Below, one piece after another: positions 50,761-61,543 of a DNA stretch of 64,000 nucleotides. The notes below the pieces were generated by a model that saw nothing but the letters and a program-made list of their open reading frames with translations, did no database searches and was not told the origin of the DNA. The first letter of the stretch is position 1. Every line of letters begins with the position of its first letter. The DNA is from Arbacia lixula (taxonomy: Eukaryota > Echinodermata > Echinoidea > Arbacioida > Arbaciidae). The translations under genes were made by a program, and so were the position numbers. The stretch lies in NCBI GenBank assembly GCA_963669155.1, contig OZ022596.1:4861304-4925303 (forward strand), in the 5' to 3' direction.

Positions 50761-52223
50761 ATGAACATGTCCGTCGCAAACGAGAGTAGCATCGGAATTG
50801 ATGACTATTCTTCCAACCATATCTTCTGCACATCCCATCTTTACACTAGTTTAACATATGTGCTATTGTTTGAGATGGCAGTTGCATTGACAGTGACGTC
50901 GACAACACTTGCTCTAATCCTTGGTAGTCGTCGCCTTCGCCATCAACGCTTCATCGTCCCATTCAACATCATCCTCGCTGACTGGGTGACGGTAGCTGCC
51001 CTCGCTGCCACGTATACTGCATTTGTTTTCCAATGGGTAAGGAAAGTATTAACACCATCAATGCACTGCGTGTTTATTATTCATCATATTTATTACGTGA
51101 CTTTATTTACAGGATATTTACTCTCCAACTCTCCAACAAGGAATTTTACATATGCAATAACATTGTGATTAATCATATGTACAATTGCATGTTGCCGAAA
51201 TGAATAGAATTACGTAATTTTGCCTTTTATGCCTTTCATATTCATTGATTACTTAAAAATCTTCCTTACTAAATATTTATATTGCTAGTTGGATTAATGG
51301 TCATTAAATTTCCTTTTATCCAAACTGTCCGAAGAAGTTCTTCGATGTTCTTACATTTCATGTTTTATTAACATGTTTATTTTAGTAAAAATCAAGAAAA
51401 ACTCGTAAACAAGTGATTTCCACATTTGCGAATCATAATGTCTAAAATACTTTCTAAAGTACTAATCATTTAGCAAATCATGCAATTTGTTGCCAATGGA
51501 TAGTATTGCGTAAATAATAAAGTTAATTGTACTGTTCAAACGTTCGATACTATCATTGTATCTCATCTCTGCATTGACTTTAGCCCTCCGGAGGCTGGCT
51601 TCAACTCTTAGCCACCATTTCATTTTGTACATGCATCACGGTATCTGCAATGAGCACCGTCATGGTCGCCATCTGCCAGTATATCAGCCTGCATGTTGAC
51701 CCCTTTGGCTCTCGGAACATCGTTACCACACCCAGATGTGTCTTCGCTTGTGTTGGAAGCTGGGCGCTGAGTTCCAGTTTGTCACTACTAATTTTGTTTT
51801 TTGGTGGAAACTTCTATTCTGTACTCATTGGAGGAGCCTTTTATGTAACAATCTTTTTTGTCTATTTTCTTTCTGGAATATGTTATTTCTTCATTTTTCA
51901 AGCAATTTCAGAAGGGCCAGCAAACCATGGTAATGATGGTGCACAGGCTAGAATGCGACGAATGGAGAATAGAAGAGTGCTGCTTACTTACGCTTTGGTC
52001 TTTACAACAAACTTCTGTTTGGCCTTCTGTTTATATGGTTTCAATATTTAATACGCAATTTCGTTCAAAATTTGAGTTCTTCTTGCGATCCCCTCCTGGG
52101 ATATGTTTGGCTGGAAATGTTATTGCAAATTCCGTAATTTACTGGTGGCATTTGAAAGAGTTTCGCTCGATGCTTCCCGTTTGCAAGAGGAATAGGTCAA
52201 TACACGTGGACGGAGCAATTTGA
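50761..52223 (+). pseudogene. GPCR gene 9, frameshifted in TM6
   Basis: Exon 1 (50761-51036) is intact (TM1 LTYVLLFEMAVALTVTS). Exon 2 starts at 51584 after a 547-bp intron of a third type. The frame holds through TM5 and the third loop but shifts near 52024, where 'ggccttctg' replaces 'ggccattctg', and stops at 52051. The rest of TM7 (AGNVIANSVIYWWHLKEFR) to the family's DGAI end is readable in another frame up to 52223, and at least one more indel lies between. Exon 2 is the most diverged in the array (ILFFGGNFYSVLIGG; YQY context changed to ICQYI), so this edge copy is probably older. Not a working receptor as written. Confidence 0.88.
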
Positions 52224-53604
52224 TTTCTACAATACCAATTCTTAAGTAAAGCTTCAAATGGTATTAACCATTATTTTCATTTTCAACGTCCCCCTACGTT
52301 TTCCCAACCCTTTCGAGATTTGTATCCTTGATACTAAGTGGAGTGCAATGTATTGTTACCTTTTTGGTGTTAGCCTACTCTTGTGCTCCTTAATCTATTC
52401 GTGTGTTAGATACACTGCTGCTCTATGGGAAATGCGTGTATTATTTGTGAATGAATGTGCAGGTGTTATTCAAGGAGGTAATTGACATACGGATAGTCAC
52501 CCCGAATGGTTTTGATGAAGCGCCACAGTCCAAAGAACTAACATATTTACTTTCTATGTCGAGTCTAAATTTACCTGAATGTATAATCTGGACTAGTACT
52601 ACCGATACACACTGCGCTCTTTAGTTACAAGATTACGCAGGGCAATCATGAGAGATGAATTGCGAAATCTTAACCAGGCATAATAGAGGATGAGCTAGGA
52701 TAGGCAATCAAAGTCGAATCAGGGCTACACGTAGGTTCGGCATCTATTCGACCAGCATTGTTGTAACTTTGATTCTCCTCTTCAGCTTTCAATTCCTTAT
52801 ACTTTTAAATATTAGAAAGCTTGAAAGGCAGGACAGCCACTCTACAGATGAAATATACTTTGTATCACGAAGAGTGAGTTACAATGTATAACAACTTTGC
52901 AATTAATCGAAAACGATTATCTATTGTAACCCACCGTTTCACAAAACTGTGACTGTATTTTAATGCATGTTTTTTTAAGCCTTTGCATGCACATTGCAAT
53001 CAATCGCGTAACACGATCAATTTCAAATCACGATCGATATCGATCGTACATTCTTTTTGACAAAGACTTAAGATTGATATTAACCATGTTAACTGTACGT
53101 TAGCTTTTATTTGAACAAATTTTCCCTTAAACTGTTGAATCATAAATTGTGTACATAAGTGAGTGTTAAAATCATTTCTGGAAAATATTGAAATATAATT
53201 TGCAATGAGTTAATACTTTTGAAAATAATGCATTATGATTCATTAAGATGTGAAAGAACGCAAAATTACTAAAAAGATTTTTCTTGTGCCGGATTCACCT
53301 AAAAAAAAAGAAAAGAAAAGTATTACAAAAACAATATATGACCATACAAACAATATCAACATCAAGGAAGGGAGGGGTTGTAAAAAGGAAAGTAAATTTT
53401 ATAAGAAGAGACAAAACAAAGAAAAAAAGAGAGGAAGAAAAACAATACATCAATAAAAGCCAGTATTGATAATGATGTTAATTCAAAACAGAGTACAATA
53501 AAGAGGCACAATATTGATTACTGATATGTGTTGGTTTGATATTTTTATGAAGTGCAGCTGAGGAAAATTCTCTTCCTCGTTTTAGGTAATTAAGTAATGT
53601 TATT
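52224..53604. other. B-type 3' flank of gene 9
   Basis: Non-coding; a more diverged version of the B-type flank, as expected for the edge unit. Confidence 0.6.
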
Positions 53605-53700
53605 GGAGTAAATTTCAGTTTTTAGGGCCGGTGTTGGATATACTTCTCCGGTATATTATGTTTAAATCTGTTGGTATATTGAGATTGCATGCTGTTCTTG
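53605..53700 (-). pseudogene. Truncated antisense LINE relic, unit 9
   Basis: Only the C-terminal part of the relic remains (minus-strand SISNTGPKN, about 53616-53642). Homology to other units ends at 'ctgttcttg', about 53700, where an inverted-repeat element begins. Confidence 0.7.
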
Positions 53701-53934
53701 GAAAATTTGGTGAGGCCGAAAAAATGTCACCGCCATTGAACAAAACCCACCTACACCCGACAAAGGAAATTATAATTGGTATAGGGTCGAAAATCTGTCT
53801 ATCTGACGTCAATCGGATCGGGGTCGCCTTAGCCACTAACCCGTCTCTGCGGTCTAGTGGTTAAGGCACCGGCGTTCCAAGCTGGGGTTCGATTCCCGGC
53901 GGAGACTTTTTTTCGGCATCACCAAATTTTCCAA
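53698..53934. mobile_element. Short inverted-repeat element carrying a tRNA-like unit
   Basis: The ends are inverted copies over 27 bp with one mismatch (left begins ttggaaaatttggtgaggcc; right ends gcatcaccaaattttccaa). Size is about 237 bp. The inside holds a tRNA-like Pol III unit and no protein frame. The left end coincides with the last base of array homology, and array sequence does not resume on the right. No target duplication could be assigned. Confidence 0.75.
53843..53906 (+). tRNA. tRNA-Gly(UCC)-like sequence, probably a pseudo-tRNA
   Basis: An 8-bp acceptor-type pairing (gtctctgc with gcggagac), A-box-like cggtctagtgg, a 5-bp anticodon stem (ccggc with gctgg, one G-T pair) around loop gttccaa (anticodon TCC), B box ggttcgattcc, and a run of seven T directly after. 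At 64 nt it is about 8-9 nt too short: the variable region and the full T stem are missing. It may still drive Pol III transcription but is unlikely to serve translation. Confidence 0.5.
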
Positions 53935-54049
53935 AGGGTAGATAACCTTGATTTACGCTACGCCTACCATTGTTCTCTTCATCAATTTCTTTCACAAAAT
54001 ATTTAAATAAAAGGAGGTAAAAAGCTGTTGTATATGTATAATTTCACAC

Positions 54050-54102
<53 letters not shown>

Positions 54103-54718
54103 GTATGACTGCGCATTCAAATTACGTGTGTTGAAGTGTCATTTTCAAGGTATGCCTATAGTGCTATAATGTAAATCATGGTCCTGCTATTTGTTGCATA
54201 TTCGGAGTTTTGCTTCCGTATGGTATTGATCAAATATAAACAAAATATTGCTTATAATTAAAAAAAATATATTACTTTCTTTTCTTATCTCGCCAATGAA
54301 AACTAAATAGTAGGTGATACAAATAATGTTGTCGAGTAAGTTTACATACCTGCTCCGAAAAAGGGGGTCAAGTAAAAGCATCTAATATCACACGAGCACT
54401 ACATGACTACAAGACGCATGCGCGGACTAATGATTTGAAATCAAGTGTTTCTGTTCTACTTTTCGAAAAACACAGCTTTTCGAAAAAGCCCATTGGTCCT
54501 TTTATTTCCAATGTTGCACCCATAGCTTTTCGGCAAAATATGCTATGAAGTCAATCTAATTCCATATCAAAATAATATTATGTTTTAAGAGTGACAGATA
54601 TTAAATAGGTGTATTTAACGTTTCTGTAGGATTAAGATAAAGATTTTGTTGAATATAACAAAATATGACTTAAACTCTTTTTTTTCACATGTGACTTTGT
54701 GACATGTGACATTGAGAA
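53935..54718. other. Non-coding stretch with TA microsatellite
   Basis: AT-rich with no recognisable gene apart from the TA run at 54053-54101. Confidence 0.6.
54053..54101. repeat. TA microsatellite
   Basis: Nearly 50 bp of perfect TA repeat. Confidence 0.95.
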
Positions 54719-55251
54719 GCACTCGTCATTCCGAAGGTTCGTTATTCCGAAGGTTCGAATACTCCGAAGGTTCGTTAGTCCGAAAACAAAATAAAATTCG
54801 TTATTCCGAAGGCTCATTAGTCCGAGAAAGAAATAAGGTTCGTTGTTCGGAAGGTTAGTTCGTCCAAACAAGAAATGAGGTTCGTTTTTTTCCGAAGGTT
54901 TGTTAATCCGAAAACGAGATAAGGTTCGAACCTTATAAATGAACCTTCGGAAAAACAAACCTCATTTCGTTTTCGGATTAACGAACCTTTGGAAAAACGA
55001 ACCTTACTTCGTTTTCAGAGTAACGAACCTTATTTCTTTTTCTGATTAACGAGCCTTCGGAATAACGAACCCTATTTAATTTTCGGATTAACGAGCCTTC
55101 GGAATAACGCCAGAAATGCTCGGGTTAACGAGCCCTTTTTCGTTTTCGGAATGACGAACATGGAGGTATAGGCAACTAACGTGTTTCGGAATTACGAACC
55201 TTCGGAATAACGAACCTTCGGAATAAACGAACCTTCGGAATATCGAACTGT
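54719..55251. repeat. Fold-back palindrome built from 'ttcggaataacgaacc' repeats
   Basis: The left arm (54719-54927) has many copies of attccgaaggttcgtta-type units; the right arm (54929-55251) has the inverse, aacgaaccttcggaata. The arms meet at a perfect palindrome, ataaggttcgaaccttat, at 54919-54936. Units alternate with 'ttttcgtttt'-like spacers. A strand of this could fold into one long hairpin. Frames through it, such as the minus-strand one at 54632-54958, only translate the repeat. Confidence 0.88.
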
Positions 55252-57309
55252 AACCACTTTATTCACAAGTGATGTGCACGAATCTTATAGAGCAGCGGTG
55301 TGTCTGACACGCAAAGGGTCAATGAACTAAGTTACCATACATAAATTAACTTAATGAATGGAATTTATATGTTTTCTTCAGATCTGCTGTTCTTCTTTGT
55401 ATGTTTCATAGAAATGTTTCTCACAAAGATGTCAAAATCAAGCAAATGTGACCATAAGGTAGGCTTGTGAGTAATAAGATATCAAAACATTTCTCCTCTG
55501 CGCCGGTAGCACTCCTCTCATTATTCATCATTCTTTGATAATGACGTCTAATGGACACCGCAAGCGTCACGATCCGACCATTGGTACGACCTTGCGACTG
55601 ACTGAATCGCATGTCCGGTGACTGGACTTGTGCAAAAACGTGACGTCACATTTTAAGTCGTAGGCGCTTACAACTGGAAATACGTGGCAATATCGTGTCG
55701 CCTGCGATGACCTTAAGCTCTTAAGTGGAATGTTATCACAGTTATAAGTTGAGCAACGAAGCACACAGATACGCATTAGTGAATGGAGACGTGGGTTAAC
55801 GTAATCATGGTAATACTTACTGTTCAGATTTATTAATACAGCGTTTTTCAATATCATTTATGAAAATGTAGATGTTTACTGACTTTGAATGTGCGGGTGC
55901 AATGAAATCATCGAATTCTGACGAGAGATAACGCAAAGATAGTATGATAGCCATGGATCACGCGGTTCCTTCTGTAAATATTAGTCCATTATCTCCCGTT
56001 GCCATCACAGTACGCATGGCACTGCAAAAGACAACTTGACAGGTTGATCCATAATCCTTTAGAATTGATGGCGTCAACCGACACGATGTGCCAAAGCAAA
56101 ATCACTCTTCTACTGTTCGTGTGTTTGTAAATAGATGCGACAAACCTGAGTGCGTTTCGTGTTCTTTTTTTTTTTATGGCGGAGACGAGACCAGTAACTG
56201 TTTAAAAAAGACGAGGTTTTCTTTTTTTTCCCAGAGAGACGCTAGTTTGTTTGATGTCATTGATATTTATTTGAATGTCTGGGGCATCAATCAGCGCACT
56301 GGTCGATGTTCGAATAAAAGGCAGATTATTCACACACATTTTTTTTGTCTCTTTTTCTCTTTATTTTTTTGCGCCTTGAGCATCTAATCAAGATGGAAAG
56401 TGTGCTACATAAATTATACGTATTATTTTTTTATACTGAATTCAACAACGATTTCATTGTGTGTCATTTTCGGAGCCCAAATCTAAGCCACGCGGCTTCA
56501 AGCAATGCATCCTGACTGAAAGGATGGGCAGTTCCGGGAAGATGTTTACTAACCAAGGCATGACCACGTGCAGACTGGTGTAAATGTGTGATGTTGTGAT
56601 TTATATTGATCGAGCAATTTGCAGGACGGACACTTGGTGCACCCGACGATACGAATTGCAGTTTATTTAGGATCCGAAATCACATGCTCCGTATACGTTA
56701 CATCGTAAGTAAAAATATTAACTCTTTGTTTGCCACGTGTCACTGTGTTTCACAAATAATAACACACATTTCCCGAAATAGGTCGATTCTAACGCAGACA
56801 AAGGGTGAACGTGCTACCAAACATCGTTTGTTTGTGTACAGCCCGACGAACAATGATACAAGACATTCTTCTTACACTTTGTATTCATGAGTGAAATTAA
56901 AGATTCGCGATTAATTTATTCGCTTTAAGTAGCAATCATAAATGATCGCGAGCCGCGGGCCTCACCGTCCCATACTTGTATTGGAGCACAATTACATGAT
57001 CTCGATCTCTTTAGCTTCAGTGTCATATTTCTCAACAGGAACATCAATTTATAATATTTCAATTCTGTAAGTAAGGGGAAATCCGTCGGAGAAAATACAA
57101 TATATGATTCTATTATCATTACGGACCGTCGATTGTAGCAAGTAACCATATTTTACTTTAGTTACACATTCATACGTTATGGCATCTATATGTCATTGCG
57201 TTTAAATTGCCAGGCATACACGTGTTAACAAATTTGCTGGAATACCTTACAACCATTTGGAGATAATTATACTTTCCGTCCTCATGGTGAATACAGGCAG
57301 ACTATAAAC
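55252..57309. other. Unassigned stretch between fold-back repeat and GPCR relic
   Basis: I see no gene, RNA or known repeat. It has T-rich runs near 56165-56370 and short open frames without recognisable content. Confidence 0.5.
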
Positions 57310-57510
57310 ATGTCTGTTGGAAACATAAGTAGCAGCAGCGAATTAGACGTTGATGACACCTTCTGCAGGTACTCTATCTCATGTAACATACGCCTTTATG
57401 CCGTGGATATACGTCGCATTGATACTGACGACAACGACACTTCTCCTCCTCGTCGATAGTCGTCGCCTTCGCAAACAGCACTTCATCATCACATTCAACA
57501 TCACTCTCGC
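57310..57510 (+). pseudogene. Diverged relic of GPCR exon 1 outside the array
   Basis: Starts ATG TCT GTT with MSVGNISSSSELDVDDTFC, matching the array's N-terminus pattern (MSVANESSIGMDD...FC). After a frameshift near 57370 it continues as SHVTYAFMPWIYVALILTT, then LLLLVDSRRLRKQHFIIT and FNITLA, the counterpart of TM1, the SRRLRHQRFIIPF loop and the start of TM2. It ends at 'actctcgc' (57510), where array genes continue with gctgactgg; unrelated AT-rich DNA follows. It is far more diverged than any array copy, so it comes from an older duplication. No matching exon 2 was found to its right. Confidence 0.85.
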
Positions 57511-57559
57511 GTATAAACAATATTAATTAATTAATATATTAATTTTCATTGTTTACGAA

Positions 57560-60500
57560 AACGCGCCGCCGGACTTGAAAAAAAAAACCTTGATAGGAAT
57601 CATCCTTAGGTAATAGGGACCTTACCTTGTTAAAATGTGTGGTCATAAGGGGATGGGGGTAGCCCCCAAGCGCCCCTGGAGTATAATCTAATATTTTGGG
57701 ACATTTTCTCAAGAATAAATAACTGGATTTTAACCGAACTAGAAAGGAATTATCTTTAGGTAATACAGACTACCAGTTGGTAAACTTGGGGTACACAAGG
57801 AGCAAGTTGTTGGGAAGAGGGGGGGGGGGGGGGTAGCCCCCGAAACGCCCCAGGGGAAACTTTCTTTTTCTTTAAATACCTTTTCTCAAGAATGAATGAG
57901 TGGAACCATCCTTACGTTTTAGGAACCTTAAGTTATTAGAATTTAGAATGAGGAAACACCAATGGCAAGGAGTCATGGGGGGGGGGGGGAGTACCCCCCC
58001 CCTCCAAAAAAAAAATCCCCCATGCAACTTTTTCTTATTTTTTTTTACTTTTTCAGAATAATAAATAACTGGATTTTAACCAAACTCGATAGGAATGCTC
58101 CTTGGGCAATAGGGACCTTACGTTCTTAAAATGGTGGTACTCAAGTAGCAAGGGTGTGGGGGTAGCACCCCAAATGGCCCCAGGGGGCAAATTCCGTGTA
58201 TTATTTTCTTGAAAGTAGTCACCTCGGAGAAGAAGACCTAAGGTTTTAAAAATCTGATACAAATCTAAAAAAAAATCATTAAAACTCGACAGATTATTCT
58301 CAGGCGATGGGAAAAATTTGTTTCAAATGGGGATCTCATCTAACATGAACTAGCCCCCCCCCCCCTTCTTTCCTCCTCGCCCATCACCTCAGAAATGCGC
58401 CTTGCGGTCCAAAATGTGAAAAAAAAAGGAGTGTTTTCTTAGTGTATCCAAACTTTACAGTAACCAAGGATAAAGGATAATCAAACGCACACATGTAGTG
58501 GCGTACTCATCTGATGAGGGGACGAGGAAGACCCCTCCCCCCCCCCTACCCTCGAAATAAACATGGGGCCTTATTTTTTGAACATATGTTTAAAATACTA
58601 TTTGGAATGATATGAGATGTTATTTTGGAGCATCTAAAATGTTTTCAAGGTCGCCATTCTTCAGTATTGACGCCATAAAACTTGTTTCTAACCATACATA
58701 AGAAAGGTAACAGTGAAAAATCAATCGCCAGTGTTCAAAATATGAAAGAGCAGTGATGCAAATACTATTTCCATATAAAACAAATACACGTATAATGGGA
58801 AATATAAACAAAATAAATGTAGTCTATTAGTTTTCAAAATGGCCACCAAAATCTGAATGAACAAAACACAAATTGTCACATCACTAAATGATGTATGATA
58901 CTTTTGATTCTGAAAAGGCTAGATAGAATAGAAATTCGTAAACAAAATCAGTGCCAACGGGAAGATATGCGCTAATTACTTAACTTTGAAACATTATGTA
59001 TGTTGAATTAAGTGATACAAATATATGCTGTTACTTCTTTGATAGATTCATGGTGATATAATTTTCATACAATGCAAAGTCATGTTCCTCTTCAGGAGCT
59101 GCCCAGTCCTTCCTCTGTATAAACTGTTGGTCCATCGCCTTACCATATACCATAGTACGTGGTTGGGTCCATGGTATGGCGATCGACCAAGAGTTCTGAC
59201 AGACATTCCCAGCCATTATATGGACAAAGTCACCAGTCCTGAGGCCTCTAAAACTAATTTCGTGTGGGTGTTCCAAAGGCTGCAAGACAGCAAGATGCAA
59301 GTGCAAAAAGGCAGAGCTTGCATATGCAAGGAGAATGTTCATCATAAATGCTAAAAATATTCATATTTTTTTATTCTAATGGAAAATCCTCACAAACAAT
59401 ATATATCACATTGAAATTAATGCTTTGAGAGCCATGGACAATCATATTATGGGTGATTTTCAAATATTAATTAAATGTATTGTACGGATCAATTACAACT
59501 TATATCATCTCATAATGTAGTTAAGACTTCGACTAAAATGTACATTTGATATCTTACATAGTTTTCAAAGTCATGTTCCTTTTTCTAGCCAATGCTTGCA
59601 ATATGGACAGAAAGATCAGTGATAAAACATCAAACTCCATTTTTTTAAAACCAAATATCGAAATCAAATATGCATATATCTAATATCATGTTATAGTTTT
59701 GGGCCATAGAATGTTTTGGGGTTGGTTTTCAAGGCCAATCTTTCTTCTTTTGTCACTATACATTGAAAATATTCTCTTTTCTTATTCATGCCCTCACTAT
59801 AAACATATCTCGATCAAATGAAACAAATTGGAGGGAATAAAGATTAATATATTAGATTGACTGCCATCTTGGAAAATGGCGCCTCAAGATAAAAATTCTT
59901 TATTGCTTCTATATTATAAAATTGCATAATTTACGATTCGAAACCTATGTACAAATTTCATTCTTGTAGGTTATAGTAAAATAGAATACACCTGTATAGC
60001 TAGAAGCATTGGGTTAGCACACACTTTAGACGCCTACTTGAAAATGGCATCTTAAGGACACATGTTTAAAGGTAGCCCGTCCCTTTTGCGGACCTAATTC
60101 TGAAAGTTCCCTGACTTTACCATCATTTGAGAGAGAGTAAATATATAACCCTTCCCTGGAAGCGATAAAGCGTGATATTCGGTTTTGAGGAAATAACCTT
60201 CGGTAATTGATCGTACTACGCAAAAAGTAAAATGTAAATGAAAACTAGTTAGATTTTCATTTATCCTACGGGAGTTATAGTACCTCTGACCTTCGAATTT
60301 CACACTTAGTATCCTAAAGATACCTGCTAAATTATGTGCAAAGTTTGATGAAGTTTGCAGATAAAAAGGGACGGGCCTCTATATCTAATTTTGTTGAGTT
60401 CATAATCATTAACCTATGTACCAAATTAAGTGCTTGTACATAAAAATAGAACAGAATAAAGCTAAATACATGGCCTTAGCAGCCATTTTGGACGCCATCT

Positions 60501-60755
60501 TGGATCCTCCTCATCAGATGATACAGTTTGGATACATTCGAGAAAACATTCCTTTTTTTCTTAAAATGTTGAACCGCAAGGAGCATTTCAGAGTTGGTGG
60601 GGGAGGGGATGTGCTGTAGCTAGTTAATGTCAGATGGATTCCCCATTTGTACCAAATCTTTCCAATTGTCAGAAAAAATTGGGGAGGGGGCTCCCCCCCC
60701 CCCCCTCACCCCTTGCCACCATGTGGAGAACTTAAGGTCCCTAATACCTCTAGTA
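57560..60755. repeat. Large inverted-repeat structure with internal satellites
   Basis: Left arm sequence at about 58300-58530 reappears as reverse complement at about 60490-60680 (for example caaatggggat, then ccttgcgg, then gtatccaaac and tcatctgatgagg, in order). Left arm 58085-58160 ('gggaccttacgttcttaaaa', G-run, 'agcaccc') likewise matches 60690-60755 inverted. The left arm contains about four degenerate tandem units of roughly 160-180 bp (from 57585, 57745, 57890 and 58075), each with a G-run followed by a C-run. The ~2-kb loop contains diverged units with 'gccatcttgg' or 'aaaatggc' (near 58650, 58840, 59865, 60040, 60485). No transposase frame is seen. Confidence 0.72.
60071..60378. 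mobile_element. Probable MITE nested in the loop
   Basis: About 308 bp bounded by inverted gcccgtccctttt (left 60075-60087, right 60363-60376). The surrounding repeat pattern ('aacctatgtac..aatt') is interrupted by it. No protein frame. Target duplication is unclear, so the exact ends are approximate. Confidence 0.55.
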
Positions 60756-61239
60756 CAGCATCTGTATGTACAATTGATCCTAAAAGGCTGTCAGTGATTC
60801 GAAGATGTGGAGGTGGTGTTAAAAGTAATAGCGCATTAAAAATAATTGCTTACTTCAATTATATATTAACGTGTGGAAACTTGCTCGCTAGCGGTGTGCA
60901 ATTCCTGTGCTTATCTTTGGGAAAGTGTCTCGTTCTCTGGAGCGCCTGGGACGAGACTAACCGCGCTAACCTCAGTGACAGGCGAGGCGCGAACGGAATA
61001 TCTTTCGTTCTTTTTACGTTCTTTTTTCAGTCGACACTGCTTTAGTTGCCTCTGAGGAAAGCATTTACATTTTGATCAATAAAGTGAATGTTCATTTAAT
61101 GCATGTTCACAATTAACTTTTGTGCAATAGATCTCTAAACATTGTGAAAACTCCATTAGTTGTTTTCAGACTTAGGCAAGACCTAAATACTCATTATATT
61201 GATGATCCCCTATACATGAAAAACATTAGAATTAGCAAT
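60756..61239. other. Unassigned stretch
   Basis: Includes a GC-rich island (about 60880-61000) without a recognisable product. Confidence 0.4.
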
Positions 61240-61543
61240 GTTCTGTGGTTACGTACCTTGGAATGCTTGTAGATATGTATTTATGTTAAGATTTACATAA
61301 TTTGTTTGCGGAAAAGTATCCCGTAACATTGGTATCATGATTAATCTGAAACTCGCTATTCCACGTAAATTCTTGTTAATGATTTACAATGCATTCATAG
61401 TGCCTCAATTCGCTAATTGCAATGCGTTATGGGGTTCGTTGCATCCTTCTCGTTTATACAGAACAGAATCCTCCGTATTATGTGCCAGTTCTCATTACCT
61501 TGAATCTTCGTTACTCCTGTTCGAAGGTTGCTTAATGTTTTGA
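61240..61543 (+). pseudogene. LINE reverse-transcriptase C-terminal relic
   Basis: VTYLGMLVDMYL (61248-61283) matches the 'YLGV.ID..L' step after the palm. A different frame from about 61308 reads CGKVSRNIGIM, then LKLAIPRKFLLMIYNAFIV and NCNALWGS, closely following the thumb region of Jockey/I-like reverse transcriptases (typical pattern KVSRNIGIL..L......L..IYN.L..P...YCN..WG). It stops at 61543. Upstream motifs are absent or unrecognisable. It is not obviously the same element as the relics in the array. Confidence 0.75.

Larger units (their letters stand above)
1..53700 (+). repeat. Tandem array of nine GPCR-bearing duplication units
   Basis: Nine units share coding and non-coding sequence at high similarity, all in the same direction. 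ATGs lie at 342, 9490, 15738, 21260, 26428, 32539, 39750, 44527 and 50761, so spacing is 4.8-9.1 kb; most of the variation comes from identifiable insertions and deletions. The order in each unit is conserved flank, TATA-like block, leader, exon 1, intron, exon 2, 3' flank, antisense LINE relic. Unit 1 is cut by the left window edge, and homology ends abruptly at about 53700. Two main versions of each segment (called A and B here) are shuffled between units. This is a direct observation; unequal crossing-over plus gene conversion is the inferred cause. Confidence 0.93.

Noticed and set aside
54632..54958. 108-codon minus-strand frame with FGLTNLRNNE-like repeats
   Set aside because: It is a translation of the fold-back repeat.
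54719..55251. Regular short repeats considered as a CRISPR array
   Set aside because: The repeats are diverged, inverted about a centre and lack unique spacers of constant length; the DNA is eukaryotic.
59031..59345. 104-codon minus-strand frame (and an overlapping plus-strand one)
   Set aside because: I recognise no family, it lies in the loop of the inverted-repeat structure, and I see no splice or promoter context. A protein search of the minus-strand frame would settle it.
60647..61045. 132-codon frame with a Gly/Pro-rich start
   Set aside because: The start is the C-run of the inverted-repeat arm and the rest has no motif.
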